Positions 1 through 14,100 of a stretch of DNA of 64,000 bases are shown here, one piece after another. The DNA is from Strongylocentrotus purpuratus (taxonomy: Eukaryota > Echinodermata > Echinoidea > Camarodonta > Strongylocentrotidae): assembly GCF_000002235.5 (NCBI RefSeq), contig NW_022145597.1:27978423-28042422 (forward strand), written 5' to 3'. Numbering within the stretch: position 1 is the first letter of the stretch; each line of letters begins with the position of its first letter. A program made the position numbers and the translations under genes. The notes under the pieces are model-generated. The model was not told the DNA's origin, did no database searches, and saw only the letters and a list, made by a program, of their open reading frames with translations.

Positions 1-182
1 AGCATTGCGGGGGAACAGAAAAGGGAATCCGTGTCGGATGGTGATTTTGAAGGTTATCGAGTCATTGATTACAATAATACGAATCTTCATGCAAGAAAAG
101 AGAAATTATAAAGCTTTTTCACCTTTTGTATAATTGTGAAAAAATTACTTACCATGGAAAAGTATGGGCATAGCTAACACAA

Positions 183-363
183 TGGCCCGAATTCACAAAG
201 CAAGGTTTGAGCTCAGACCAAGGTTTGAGCACAAACCTCCTTTTGTTTCGCCAAACCCCCTTTTGGTCTTTACAAACCAGGTTTGTAAAAAACGCGTAAA
301 ACGCGTCATATGACGTACGAAAACCAAGGTTTGTCGACAAACCTCCTTTGTGAATTCGGGCCA
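183..363. mobile_element. MITE, 181 bp, 18-bp TIRs
   Basis: The ends TGGCCCGAATTCACAAAG and its exact reverse complement bound the element. Inside are several copies of AAGG(A/T)GGTTTG-like words in both orientations. No target duplication is obvious. Confidence 0.75.
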
Positions 364-480
364 ACGTGTATTAAGCGAACTTATAAAGGACACAAAAATC
401 CCGAGGAAATTTGGGAAATTTGTTAATGAATGGAGTGGTTTTTATTACACAAGCTATAATACGGACTGTGAGTTATTAGT

Positions 481-593
481 AGAAGAAGAAGCAGAAGAAG
501 GAGAAGAAGAAGAAGAAGAAGAAGAAGAAGAAGAAGAAGAAGAAGAAAAAGAGAAGGAGGAAAAGGGTTGTTTTTTTTTTGGGGGGGGGGGGA
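481..593. repeat. (GAA)n microsatellite and poly-G
   Basis: An interrupted GAA/AAG array runs 481-547, followed by T10 G12 near 571-592. It lies 300 bases upstream of the receptor start codon, in the presumed promoter or 5'UTR region. Confidence 0.9.
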
Positions 594-892
594 GAAAAAT
601 GAAGAAGAAAAAAAGCAGACGAAAAATACAAATCTCGTTCTATTTCAAAAACTGGGACGCCCTCACTTGAGTGGAGCCGTACAGCTCTGATCTACCACTA
701 GTCAGCTTACTGCTCTAGTTTCAAGCATCAGTAAGTACAAGCTACTGACAGTTTCAAGCAAACAATTAATAGTTCCCAGCTCTCCATACGCGTTGAACAC
801 ACCGTGCGGATTAGTTGCGTTTTGCTTTTTGGATCTGGAGGCAGTGATCGTCAGAGTACGCTGTCCACTTACCAAGCTGAAGTGGTAGAATC

Positions 893-986
893 ATGTTTTG
901 TGTTTTTCGTCTCGTGTTTACCCATCTTTTTCTTGGAGTCTTGCTGTTGGGATTCCAGACACATGGACAACTGACTTCTGTTACGA
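893..986 (+). CDS. Receptor exon 1: signal peptide
   Basis: The ATG at 893 opens a 31-codon stretch with a hydrophobic core (VFTHLFLGVLLLGF) and a likely signal-peptidase site near THGQ. The exon ends at a consensus donor (GTGAGT at 987) in phase 1, matching the phase of the LDLa exon at 8417. This is the first in-frame ATG, and a signal peptide is expected for this receptor type. The promoter and 5'UTR are not identifiable. Confidence 0.75.
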
Positions 987-3900
987 GTGAGTCTATACTT
1001 ATCTAACTTTGTTTGCAATTATAATAATGGTTGAGTAATTATGAAGTATGTGCCTAGTACCCAGCCAGATAAACCTACTATAGTATAGAGCAATACGATA
1101 TTAGTACTATAGTAGCACACTAGGAACCGAAAGAAATCCCTTTATTCTTTTTTGCAGATAAATACTGTTGTTGTCATCTATTTGACTGTAACGAGATATT
1201 CTTTCTTCATCAAATCATTTTCTCAATGACAATATTTGTGTAATTATTGTGCGCCGATACGTCCCGTATAACTACTTCACCACCTAAATTTACAACTTAA
1301 GTTTAACTAATTTCGCAAATGCAAACTTATCTTATGATATTCTTTTACTTGAACTTCTTCGTTAATACTCAACAGGATTAATAAGTTGAGGATGTTTTTT
1401 TCCAATACAAAGTATGAAACATATGCATACATGTAAAATACAAGCATATAATATGAGTAAAACAACACCATGGTAATAGCCAGTCCTCGTATAGAGCATA
1501 TTAGCAAATGCAGACATGGCGGAAGAGGAGTCACGGTGGATATATTGAGGGAAAAAAACAATGGTGGACTATCCCCTAAAAAAACCAATCAATTATAATG
1601 ACATACTTAATCGAGTGAAGAGGTATAACCAGCGTTCAGGAAGAGGGCGAGAAGAGAAGGTAAAAACGCAGGGAATTGTATTTTCCTGCGGTACAACTGC
1701 ATTTTCAAAGTTAGGCAAAATTCTGACAAATCGAACAATGTGTATGAGGACCAGAATAAGGGTATTGAATTGTTACATCTACCCAGTAATCTGTTTTCAC
1801 GAAGTGACGGTAATGAAAACAAATTGCATTCACTTTGCGTTACGATTTTCCTCGCTACCGTCACTTCGTGAAAACAAGGACTATGGTAGTGAAACATGGA
1901 CTTTAGCCTCTGATACTAAAAAGCGTTTGGAAAGTTGCGAAATGTGGTTTCTAAGAAGAATGATGAAAATCCCCTGGACTGACAAAGTTAGTAATGAGGA
2001 AGTTCTTACACGAGCTGGAGTGCAAAGGAAAATGATACGTGAGATGTTAATTAGGCAGTTGAAGTTCATGGGTCACATTGCACGTAAAGAAGGCCTAGGG
2101 AATCTTGCTTTGACAGGGAAATTGTGGGAAGAAGGAGTAGGGGAAGAAGGAGGATACTTTGGATGGACAGTCTGCAGAAATTGTTGGAAGAGAGAGGATT
2201 GAAAGAACTGGGAGTGGTACTAATACAGAAGGCTAGGAGCCGAGGGTTGTGGAACAGCATGATCGCCAAAGTCAAACGATATGGCACTTAGAGAGAGAGA
2301 CAACGTATAGCAGGAAAATGTTGTATATGCGGATCCGTTTTAATGATCCACGTAATAGGAGTGGCGAGACGTCACGATCCCGCGAGGCGGGATGGTTTGA
2401 ATAACTTAGGCAGGTGAAAGTTATTGTATTGAGAGGGAAAGGGAAAATTTTAATACAGAACAATAGTTTGGTGTTTTTGTTTGTCGTATAGAGATTCGAA
2501 TAAATCATTTTTATTGGGACGATTTGCCATTAGGTTTTTCCAGAGCATTTGCCTTATTTAGTTTATCTCTGGTTTTTTCAATCTAGGGAATCGGTCCGGG
2601 CGTGGGGCAAAAAGGCAAAGCCCCATGCAGGTTACGGATCAAAGCAGATCAAATTTAATATTTTGCAATGTTTAATACAACGTCATTATATACCTAGGTG
2701 TGAACGTTGACGATTGAGATTGAAATTATGCAATGTTAAGAATATTTACATTTGATATTTTTATTTTGAAAATCAAGAATGAGCTTAAAAACTGAAATTA
2801 TTTTGATGTTCAAAATTATATAACAAGATTGTTCAAAAAGATACAATTCGAATAAAAGCTGGCTTGGTCGGTCTGGCAAGCTTTCCCATACAGTTTGATA
2901 TTGATGAAGTCTGTGAGTCATTATCTGAGTAATGAAGGATGAGAATATACGGGCAATGCAGAAGGGTTTTGATTGTTTTTCATTAGTATGGAATTTCTCT
3001 ACATGCGTGACATTATGATCGCTTGCCCGCTTTGGTTTTGAAGTCCATTTTTGTCAGATTCGTAGCAATTGTATTTTTTTGTTAAAGAATTTTTTTTTCA
3101 ATAGTCAGTTTGGGTAAAACACGACTTTCTGGAATCCTGCTACAAGTACCCGCATCCTAACTACCCCCAATTCTAATATCTTTTTTTTTCTTTCTTACTG
3201 GGTATAAAAAAAAAGACATGGATAGACATACTGAAGACAACAGGAAAGACGCATGGCATAATCAAAAGGGTTGTTGTTGTTAATAATAATATTATCTGTA
3301 ACCACTTATGGGAGCGTACTCTCTCTAAAAAAAACAGTGAATTTTCACTCTATTTTCACTTTCTTGGGAATGACATCAGTGATCACTTGTTTAGGAGTGA
3401 ATATCGATTGATTTTAGAGTGCTCTTTATTAAGAAAAGAGTTAATGTTCACTCTATAGACCCCCCCCCCTTTAACCCCAACTATAGTCCGGGGTTAAGCA
3501 AATTTTTGCCAGTGTGAAAAGAAAGTGTAATAAGCTTAACCCCGGACAATAGGGGGGAGGCTAACCCCCACCCCTTTAACCCCACCTATAGTCCGGGTTA
3601 AGCACATTTTTGCTAGTGTGAAAAGAAAGTGAAAAAAACTTAACCCCGGACTATAGGTGGGGCTTATACTCTTCCACAATACTGTTACCACCCATTTAAT
3701 ATTGCTCCTAATCCCTTTTTAATTATGTTCTTAAAAGGTTCGTTGTTTTAGTTTAGTATATATCAAATTTAAAACATCAAAGAAAGTAAAGCCCCTCTAA
3801 AATGTTGGGAACCCCAAAAATTTGATGGCAGAATTAACATAAGTCAATTTTTGCACTCTCGCAAACAATGCCTCCTGTTCATCGAAGCGTGAACACATAC

Positions 3901-5119
3901 CACACAAAAATGGTACCAAATGATTTGGGATAAAACACTCTTTCATAAGACATATAACAGTTTAATGTTCATCGCTGATTTTTAAAATAATTAGCAATTT
4001 TCTAGGTGTAAACTTTTTTTTTTACTCACACTGTATAGCCTCTGTCACGGTCCACGGACTTTAATAATACAATGAACAGTGGTGGAATGATACAGGCTCA
4101 GTGCACAGCGATTCGGGATATGTAATATCATGTGTGCACATAGTATGAATAACGCGTTTTCTTTAATTCTTTAATTCCATTTAGCTTCAAAAGTTTTGAT
4201 ATGCAATATGAAAGAGGATGGCATTGAAGACACATTTTTCAAAACAAATGTGTTTGAAGTCGAATATTGATGAAATTGATTTGCTTTTCAAGAGTACCAG
4301 TCAATCAGTCTTCCATCATTCTCGAAAATTGTGTTCTTTCAACTGTTTCACAGGTGAAATTACTTGGTGTCACGATACAAAACGATTTGAAGTGGGAAGC
4401 CCATGTCAGAGATATTGAAAAAAGAGCGAATGCGAAACTATATATGCTCCGTTCTTTAGGGAAGTTCGGTTTTTCACATGAAGATCTGATTACTATTTTT
4501 ATTGGCTATATTCGCCCAATCCTTGAATATGCTACTCAAGTTTGGAGCGGAGGCCTCACTAGTGCACAAAAACAACGCATAGAAAGAATACAAAAACGTG
4601 CATTGAGGATTATCTTTAGAAAGGATTACCATAGTTACGCAAACGCTCTTACTAAATCGAAATTACAAACATTGGAAAGTCGTCGAAATGACTTATGTGT
4701 TACCTTCTTTAAAAAAACTCTATCATGCACAAACCAGTTCAAACAATTTATACCCCAAAGAGCACACAATAGAACTTTGCGAAGAACTAACAAGATCCCT
4801 GAACCCAGGTGCAAAACTAAACGTATGCAGAATAGCCCAATCCCAGATTTGATACGCTTGTATAACAAAAGTTTTTTATGATTGTATTTAATATACTTTG
4901 AAACAAATAGTATATAATTAATTCATAAATTTGAGGTCTGATTTTTTACCAAGTTTGTCAATGTAATTTTTATGACATGAAGAATGCGATGCATATCTAT
5001 ATTTATATTTTAATATCTCTAATGTTCACCTAATAATATTCATATTTGTCTTGCAATGTATCTTTGTATTTTATCAGCATGTACATAATTGTTTTCCCTC
5101 TCTGTCCATCTGTCCCCTT

Positions 5120-5168
<49 letters not shown>

Positions 5169-8100
5169 TTATCTCTCTTTATCTCTCTTTGTTTCTCTCT
5201 CTCCTGCTTTCCTATCTCTCTTTCTTTTTTAACTCAAATTTTTAAATTGAAATATTGTATAAGATTAATGGTATATACACGCTCTTCATAATTATGTAGA
5301 TTGTAGTGTGACATCTTGAAATGTATACTTGCTTTTTCCAGCAATTTACTCATGTGCAATTCAGTTACTTTTTACTGTGATATATGAAATGTATAATTGT
5401 ATTCACCATCAATGTTTTATTCATGCACAATTCAGTTACTTGTAACTGCGATACATGGAAATGAATCAATAAATACCATTTATCTGAAAGAATACAACAT
5501 TTAGGTTTTCTGTGCACAACAGAAAACCCAAATTTTATATTCTTTTATCAATATTTGTCTTCAAACACATTTTAGAGGGGGGGGGAGGGAATCTTTGTAG
5601 AAGTGTGTTTTAAATAACATCCTTTTTCATGTTATGGTACAATTTAAGTGAAATTTTGCCATCAAATTTTTGGCCAATTTGGGGCTCCTAAACACTTTAG
5701 AGGGCTTCAACGTAAAAAGAAACAATTATCGTAATGTGAACTGTTTGCTATTTCATCACTGAAACACCATGAGAAAATACACCAAATATTACATTTTAAT
5801 TAGGACAATTCCATTATCAATATTAATTTTAATTAGCGAACGCTGTCTGCTTTCCGCTGATTACCATACATGAATAAAATAGCGAAACAAAGATACATTT
5901 GTTCGTTGCTTAGTAAATGCATCAATTAGGGCTCGGTGCATGTAACCGTGACAAAATGATGAAATTTATTATTTATTTGGTATATAAGAAAAACAGACAA
6001 ACTACAGCTTTTCGTCTAGCTTAGTTCCTTAAGCTTCCGCTTATATTATCTGAATTCGGCTTTCTGTTCATTCTGGTGAATTACTCCGAAAATATTTCAC
6101 TTTTCATTGGTACTTTTCTGTAGTATCAATAATTTTTTAGTTTTCAAAATTGTAAAACTTTTCGCTGAATGAATTAAATCACTGAGTATACCTAGATATT
6201 ATTACAAATATACAGGAGTTAATAATTGCATTATTTATCTTTATGGTGCTGGTAAGATCAGGGGCGGATCTAGGGTGGGGGTTCGTTTGTGAGTCAACCC
6301 CCTCCTTTTGCTTGATTTTCTTGAGGGAAAAGAAAACAATTCAGATTTTGTCGATGTATGTATTAAGGTGCATATGGGAGGGGGGCTCGCAAAATACGCC
6401 ACAGAGCTGCCAATTTGTATTTGATTGATCGCAACTTCAAAAGTTCATAACTTTCTTATTTTTAATCAGAATTAACTTTAACTTTGACCGACCTGCTTCA
6501 AGTAAAACCAACTTAACATTAGCGGTAGAATTCCCCTTTAAGGCAGTCATATTACTATATTAGGGATCACTTTGTTTTGAGTGAAAATCCACGCTGTAAA
6601 TAGTGGGATTCACTATCAACAGAGTGATTCAACCACTATACAGGGAAGATTCAGCGATTAGTATTAATACCTGATACAATTCCTGAAAAGTGGCTTTCAA
6701 ATCCTCTGAATTAAGGGATATTATACGTTATGAAATCGTGTATACACGTATAAATGCAGTGAAACCTTTTTCTGTCGATGTTACCAAAAATACTTTGAAA
6801 GATAACGAGTCTAAAGAAATTGAAGGGTACGTGACTTGTTTTAAAGTTAAGTTGTTCTTCTTTTAAAAAAATTGACAGATAACAAGTCTAAAGCAATATT
6901 AAAGGGTGATTTTAAAAAAAAAAGTGAAGTTGTTCTTCTACTAGTGCTCTTTTAAAAATGATGATTTGAATTCATATGAAAACTACATTGTGCTATAGTT
7001 GCTTCTTTGATGACCTAGACAATAAATCATGACATTGAGAAGATGTTCTGGAACTACAAGCTCGCAAGATGAGGAAGATGTGAGTTGGTACAGCGGTACC
7101 GTCTATGGTACACTCAGCAATCTGTACAAAAACTTCAGTTTGATATGAGTTATAACTTTTAAATTATTATCGATCTAAAGTTAAGATTTTACACCGCCAC
7201 CGCGTAGATACAAGGAAGGAAAATAGGAACTGCAACAATTAACGAACCATTTCTTGTTTCGGATCTAGGTCGCATCAATACAAATTCAGTTTCAGTTTCA
7301 GTTTCAGGTTGTTTTTTCATATTTCACACATTTTAACATGTTGCAATGATTTCACAAAGTAATTGGTTTATATGTGGATTTTATTAAATGAGACAAAAAA
7401 ACAACAAAAAGTGAGTACCTCATATCACCTTGCAAGAAATGTTAGTCGATCAACGGCTGGTGAATTGATCATTTCACCAGCCATCCAACTTAGTCGTTCA
7501 AGGGGAGGGGCGCAAAGGGAGAAAGGTAGGGGATATTCACAACAACAACAATAAAGTGTGCATTTTAACCCACAAAAAGGAATAGGTCCATTCTGTCATG
7601 AAGGAGCTTAGGGGAGTAAAATGTGGAGGGGAGAGAGAGAGAGAGAGAGAGAGTGAGAGAGGAGACAAAGAGTGAGAGTAACAATTAGACAGGGAGCTAG
7701 AGAACAAGAAAGCCATGAAGCCATGCCCCCTCTTGACTCCCTTCTTCTGGTATCACGTCTCAAATTGGATAAACGCGACCATCCTCGATTCGACTAGAGG
7801 CTTACTAATCGCTCGACTGGCGACGCTTGCTCCAGACTTTATATAGTCAAACATATAAGGTTGCATAGGGCTGGGTTTGTTATTGGGTTTAAAGTTACGT
7901 ACAGCCTGTAATTACGGTTGGAATCAGCGTTAATTATTACGTCATATTTCCCCTGTCTATATTACATTGACATGGTCAAATACGCTATTGAAACAGATTG
8001 CAAGATCAATCCAGTGGATACAAAGCGTTGTAATATTTCACAAGTTTATTCTTATCGACACAAAAGTTCTTGTCTATATACTTATCTCTTCTTCTTTTTT

Positions 8101-11100
8101 TTTTAAATTTTTGCTCGTCATAATGTGTAGTACAAGGTTGATAATGATTTTGTCTCATTAACCACTGGTAGCCACATCAGGATTAATGTTGCTCTTCCTG
8201 TGTGCCCCGTGAGTATCACTACCCCAGCATTCCCAGGTAACCATTCAATTCACCTGTGTCGAGAGAGACAAATGTGGGCAAAATACCTTATACAAGGACA
8301 TGAAATTGTGGGCACCTAGACAGAATCGCATTTCTTGCTTATTAAAGAGTCGAGAGACTTTACCAATACACCACTGTGCTCTTTAACACAGATATACTTC
8401 ATTTCTCATTTTACAGCGGATGAATTCGGTCTGATAACGACGCAACAACCGGAAGGGGATTTTTGGTGCACCGGAAGTGATGTTAGCTATGACCTGGATG
8501 ATCTTTGTGACGGAACAGCAATTTGTCCTCAAGATGATGACGAATTTCTGTGTAGTAAGTTTTATTTTTATGTTTCAACTTTTATTGTCTTCAGTCAAAT
8601 CCTTGCCAGATCCCCTGGGACACTGAACGTCCATGACCTACGTATGTATACATAAACGTTTTAACGTCCCTAGGAGGTTTTGTGAATATCTTAGGAACGC
8701 CCGATCCCTAAGAAATATAAATCGTTATTGGGATATAAACGTTCTATAAAGATTTTAACGCCCCTGGACGCCTTGGTTACGTTGTGTGTTTGGTGGATCT
8801 TTTGGTGGATTAAACAATAATAACTATTGATATCTTAATTCCTGGACCCCAATGAAGAACAGCTTTGTTATATTAACAAAGCTGAATGGGCTATCCAGCC
8901 ATTCACTATATTATTGAATTTTACTATGTACATGCATTTTCTTTGTATTGTTTTTAATATTGTGATGGAAAATAAATACCAATACCAATACCAAAAAATC
9001 AAGGTAGCGTGGATTCAATTGAGCGAGTGCTTATTAGAGATGATTACATGGACGATTTTTCATCCTGTACCTTGAACTCACAGCTTTATAATTTTATTCA
9101 AAGAATTCTGAACTGGGTAAATTAATAATATATTTTGCCACATTTAAAAGTTTATTATATTAAACACACTCTGCGACGAAATAGGAAAGTGAATGGTGAG
9201 AACACTTTGACTTTCGACGACTTGCGGCCTTGGCGCTACAGTTGCTACAGTTCAATAAGCGCATGGCGACTTGTCATGTCTGTTGCACACGAAGCGTCAT
9301 TTGTTGACGCAATCGTTCGTCATTCCCTGACGTATGGTTGCGTCAGAGACTTGTGGTTTGACGCACGATGGGAGAGTGGCATTGAGCACAAAGTAAATGT
9401 AAAATGATTAGTGCAAGTATGGTATTGAAATAATGGCTCTTCGACTAATTGCCTTCTGAAACTTGATTAGAACAGGTAATAACGCAATGAAAGCTACGCC
9501 TTGTGTTCAGCAGGCATATATAATTGTTTACGTTCATATACACTTTCGTACACTCTAACAACTGAAATGCTAGATACTTTACGTTTCCTACCGCCGCACT
9601 GAATTCCTATTATACATGCAGATTTGAACTAAAAGCAAGAACATTAGGGTGAAGGAAATAAAGTCAATGAGGCGTGTTGAGAACTTTGATAAAATCAGAA
9701 GTTTCTCACAATATGACGATGTTATCTAAGGATTTTGAATTACTTAGATGACCCATTTTCTACATTAATGAAAAAATGGTTCCATCATGCATCTGAAAAT
9801 GATATTACTGTCATTGAATTTGTTAATGGAAACCAGAGAGAAAAAAAAAATTGAGTCTAAAATTAAATTCTGAAAGGAAGCATACATTTTCCAGATAATG
9901 TGGGGGGGGGGGGTAAAGAATCTTTTCAAAAATGTTTTTAAAATCGAACAATAATGGCAATTTGATGGTTTGGAAGCTTCTACCCATATAATACATCACA
10001 ATTAAGGCTTCATTCTCCTTTCCCCTAAAGCAGAGAAAGGAACTTTATACAAAAATATCTACACCAACTTAAAATAGGACTTTTTAGTTGCTGTTGATCC
10101 GGATCGATCAATCGCAGACCTATACACACATCAAAAGGAGCGCCATTTCTTCAGTACACAGTTGCAATTGATATCAAGATGCGATCGATTTGAATCAATC
10201 GCAATGGAACGCTTTTAAAACGATGCACTGGTAACGGAGTGGCATTTAAACACAAAAGAGAAATGGGACAAAAAAGATATGCCAAAAACTAGCTGGGAAT
10301 ATTGCTGAAAAGCATGTACTCGTGAATGAGATTACGCGTCATGTACGTCGATTGGGTGCTTCTATATAATATTTTCTCCTTTTCTTATACATTACTTAGC
10401 TTTTAGAAGGTCTAAACATTTTATGCGAATAGTTTGAAGCATATTAAGAATATTGACAGAATGGAGGTAAAAAAAAAATTAAATTGCACGTTTGTGCATT
10501 TGTGTGTGCAGGTGAAGGTAAAGTAATATTATTGGCTGCAAATCGTTTGTGTCAATAACTTAATATTTCTCTTAATAGATTCAAATCATTTTGGATATTT
10601 GGTTTATTTTATAGCTGCATCTTTCAATTTCATTTTCAGAGTTATAAGGTGAAACATAAATTAGTTGTAAAATAAGCCGTCCAAAACAGACCTTCCTATG
10701 TAAACAATCTCACGAATTTAGTTCAGGTTTATCATCTCGGTTTCAATTATAGAAAACATCGCATTTTTATTTGATGCCAGTTTTGCATCAATCGTTTTTT
10801 AAAATTAAAGAACCGATCTGGAAATTGTAGGTACCCCTGGGCAAAAGAATTGCAGTAATATTATTGTTCTATCCAAAATGCTGGATTGTGATTGCCTCTA
10901 AAGTGTTGGGAGCCCCGGCACCCAATCTCGTTTGATAACCTTTCCTTCTCACTGTGTTTACAAACTAGTTTGACCTGCATTTCAGCGGTTATACTCTTCT
11001 AAAATCGTTCAATGAAATCGACCAGACATTGGACACTGATTGCAAAAGAAAATCAATAAAGTTGTTCATAAGTTTGTGTTTAAAGACGCCATATGCTTTT

Positions 11101-14100
11101 TCAAGAAGATATGTTTGTTGAAGTAACCGAGAAGGTTGCTATTTTTTTGTCGCAAACAAATAACGATTCACAACTTTCAATCACCTACTGGTGAAATAAT
11201 TGTGTTCATATACGGAACTACATCTGTCTCGCTTGAAAAAGTTTTCTCTTTATTTTTAGAACTAAAATTGTCGCATCACACTTTGTTGAAATTCTTCGTA
11301 AATTTGTTTCTTCTTCAGACATCACTCGGCACTTGATTTTTTTCTTTTGAGCTCGATGTTTGTGAAGTAGTTTTATCTCTATTTTGAAGATTGAAGGTAA
11401 ATCGAATCAGAGAAAATAAAAAGTCACACGATCTCGAAGAGTTTAAAGAAATAAAACACGCCGTAATGGCATATTTCGTGTGATCTGTTTATTCCATGAT
11501 ATTGCACTTAACTGTTTAAGTTCCGAGCAAGGCATTGATCTGTATCACATAAAAGTTTTCAAGTCAAAACTTCATTTTTTCTTTACCATGTTAAATCGGG
11601 CTCAATACAAGTCCATGAACGTTTTGTTCTCTTTATTTTTTTTACGAGTTTCATGCCAGAAAGATTCTATCCGAGTCCTTACCCCGTGAAAGTCTCATTT
11701 TAAATGGCTTTTGATCAATATGTCTTTCAAATCGTTATAAACATGGAAACGGAAATCGTTACACGAACCTTGTCAAGAGAAAAATGATGACCTTTACTTT
11801 AGAGAAAAAAAGTGACTGCTTCAGGAATAGCGGGTAAAAATGGACCTCGTGACGCGTGATTTCTTGTCAATTATCCAAAACGCATTTAGGTCAGTAAATG
11901 AAAAGCCTATAGTTATTCAGTTGAAGTAAAATAAAGAGGACAATGCAACCATATCATGACTTTTTTCTTCGATGAAAATAATATATAAGCCTCCAACAGT
12001 GAACATCGATCACTTTACGTTTTTTTCCACGATTCTTGTTCACTATTACTTTTAGTTTTACAAGACACTACAACAGTTCTGAGAGAGAGAGAGAGAGAGA
12101 GAGGAGACAATAATTAATTGGCAACAATAGTCAAGTATGACTTACTGCTATCAAATTATAACGAAAGAAGAAAGAAGCTCAAGAAGAACCTGTAATAAAT
12201 GTATCGAACAAAGCAGTGCAATCACTAACATACATACAAATTGCTTTTGATGCCTTTGATATAATAATAATAATCTAATAGTCCACTCCAAATTTTATTA
12301 AACCGAAACGGAAATTCTTTTTGCCCAATTGATCGTGAGCCCGGCAGCCACTGAGCAGCGCTAAATCAAATCAAATATTGCTTAATGCGCTTTACATGAC
12401 AAATTATTGCTGATGACAAATAATAAAATACGGGAAAGAAATACAAAAGGACATTCAGTTATTCGATTTCAATTTCAATTTTAATTTATTCATGTTTCCA
12501 ACAAAACATTACGAATCAATTATAAGCATTTAAAACAATTAACTAATCCGTAACTACAAAAGGAACTACAAAATAGGGGAAAGAAAAAGGGGGGTGCCAG
12601 CAGAGATGAGAAAGGGACAAGACAATGCTTTACACGACAGAGATAGAAGAACACGGTCATAATACAAAGAGTAGACAATGACACAAAGAAGTGAAAGATC
12701 GGGGGTACAGAAAATAATAAAAAATGACGAGCTGCATGTTGGGTTGAGAAGAAGATAAGGAAAGAGAAATGCGGGCTAGAAAGGAAATAAGCATGAGAAG
12801 GCACAATATAATATATCAAATTACATTATTGAAGAGAACGTTTTTAAAGTTCTTTTTAAAAGAGTTAATCGAGGTGGAAAGAATGGAGGGTGTTCCGTAT
12901 TTTGGAACCGTATTGAGAGAAAGTACACTCATCCATTTCGAGTTGAGACGTGGAAATCGGTGGAGTGTAGGATTATGAAGAGCTTAGTTGTATAATTTGG
13001 TTTACATTTCCTTCTGCATTTATTTTATAGAATGCTGGTGAAACGTTAAATACAATACGCTTTTTCACGGGTAACCAACGCAATTGTTAGAGCAAGGGAG
13101 ATGAAGAGTCGTGCCTTTCTCTGTCTCAAGCAACTCAGGCAACACGATTTTGGAGTCCCTCAAGCCTTTAAATATCGGTCACTTCGTCCCTATTTTCACG
13201 AAGTGACGGTAGTGAATGAAATCTTTTGCAAGACTAGGGAAATTGCAAAATCTCTCCGACTAAGGATCATACAACATGTTGGCATGCACTGGAAGTGCTG
13301 TATTCCTAATTCAGAAAATGAATCACAACCCTGTAATATTTTTCGGAATTACGAAAAAACTTCGGAATAAAGAGCCCTATTTCACTTTCGGAATTACAAA
13401 CCTTCTGAATAACGCAACAAATGTTCGTTATATTGTTATCGTGATCTGACATTAATTACTGCAGCGATATTCACTACAAGAGGCTTGATTTCAACAAACA
13501 TAACGGTTCTTGCTTGTTTTTTAAGGTCAAGTTTCGGGGATAAAGTTATAGTTATAGGTATAGTTTTAGGCCCAGTGTTATAAGGAATTTACTCTCATCA
13601 AAAATAGGGGTTACAAATCTTCTCTATATTCCACTCATATTAGGTATCACTTCGTTTGGGAGTTGCATCCACTCCAAAATATCTTGAAATCAACTCTAAA
13701 GTAGTTGCTTGAATTATTCTTTCGAGAGTGGATTCAATAATAATAACGATAATAATAATAAAAAAATAATATTAATAACAACATTTTTCTAAGTTTATAT
13801 AGCGCTTAATACATGGACGAAGTTTCTAAACGCTTTACAGACATATTATTACCTCTGCCATTGTGTTCGGGCTTGCCTGCACACAGTGTATGCATATTTT
13901 CTAATCCTAGGGGAGTTTTCCAGCCGGGCGCCATTTTACAGATCCGTATAATGATAAGCAAACTGAAATAACTGTCGCATTAGGCAATCCACTCTTTTAG
14001 GTATTTGGGGGTGACAATTCACGCTCCAAGGAGCTTGGAGCGTGAATTACTACCGAACGAAGCGATCCTCGCTTGGAGCGTGAATTTCCACCACCAAACG

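Noticed and set aside
350..670. Glu-rich frame over the (GAA)n tract
   Set aside because: Openness comes from the microsatellite; no supporting signals.
5046..5291. Ser/Leu-rich frame over the (CT)n tract
   Set aside because: Simple-sequence artefact within the LINE 3'UTR.
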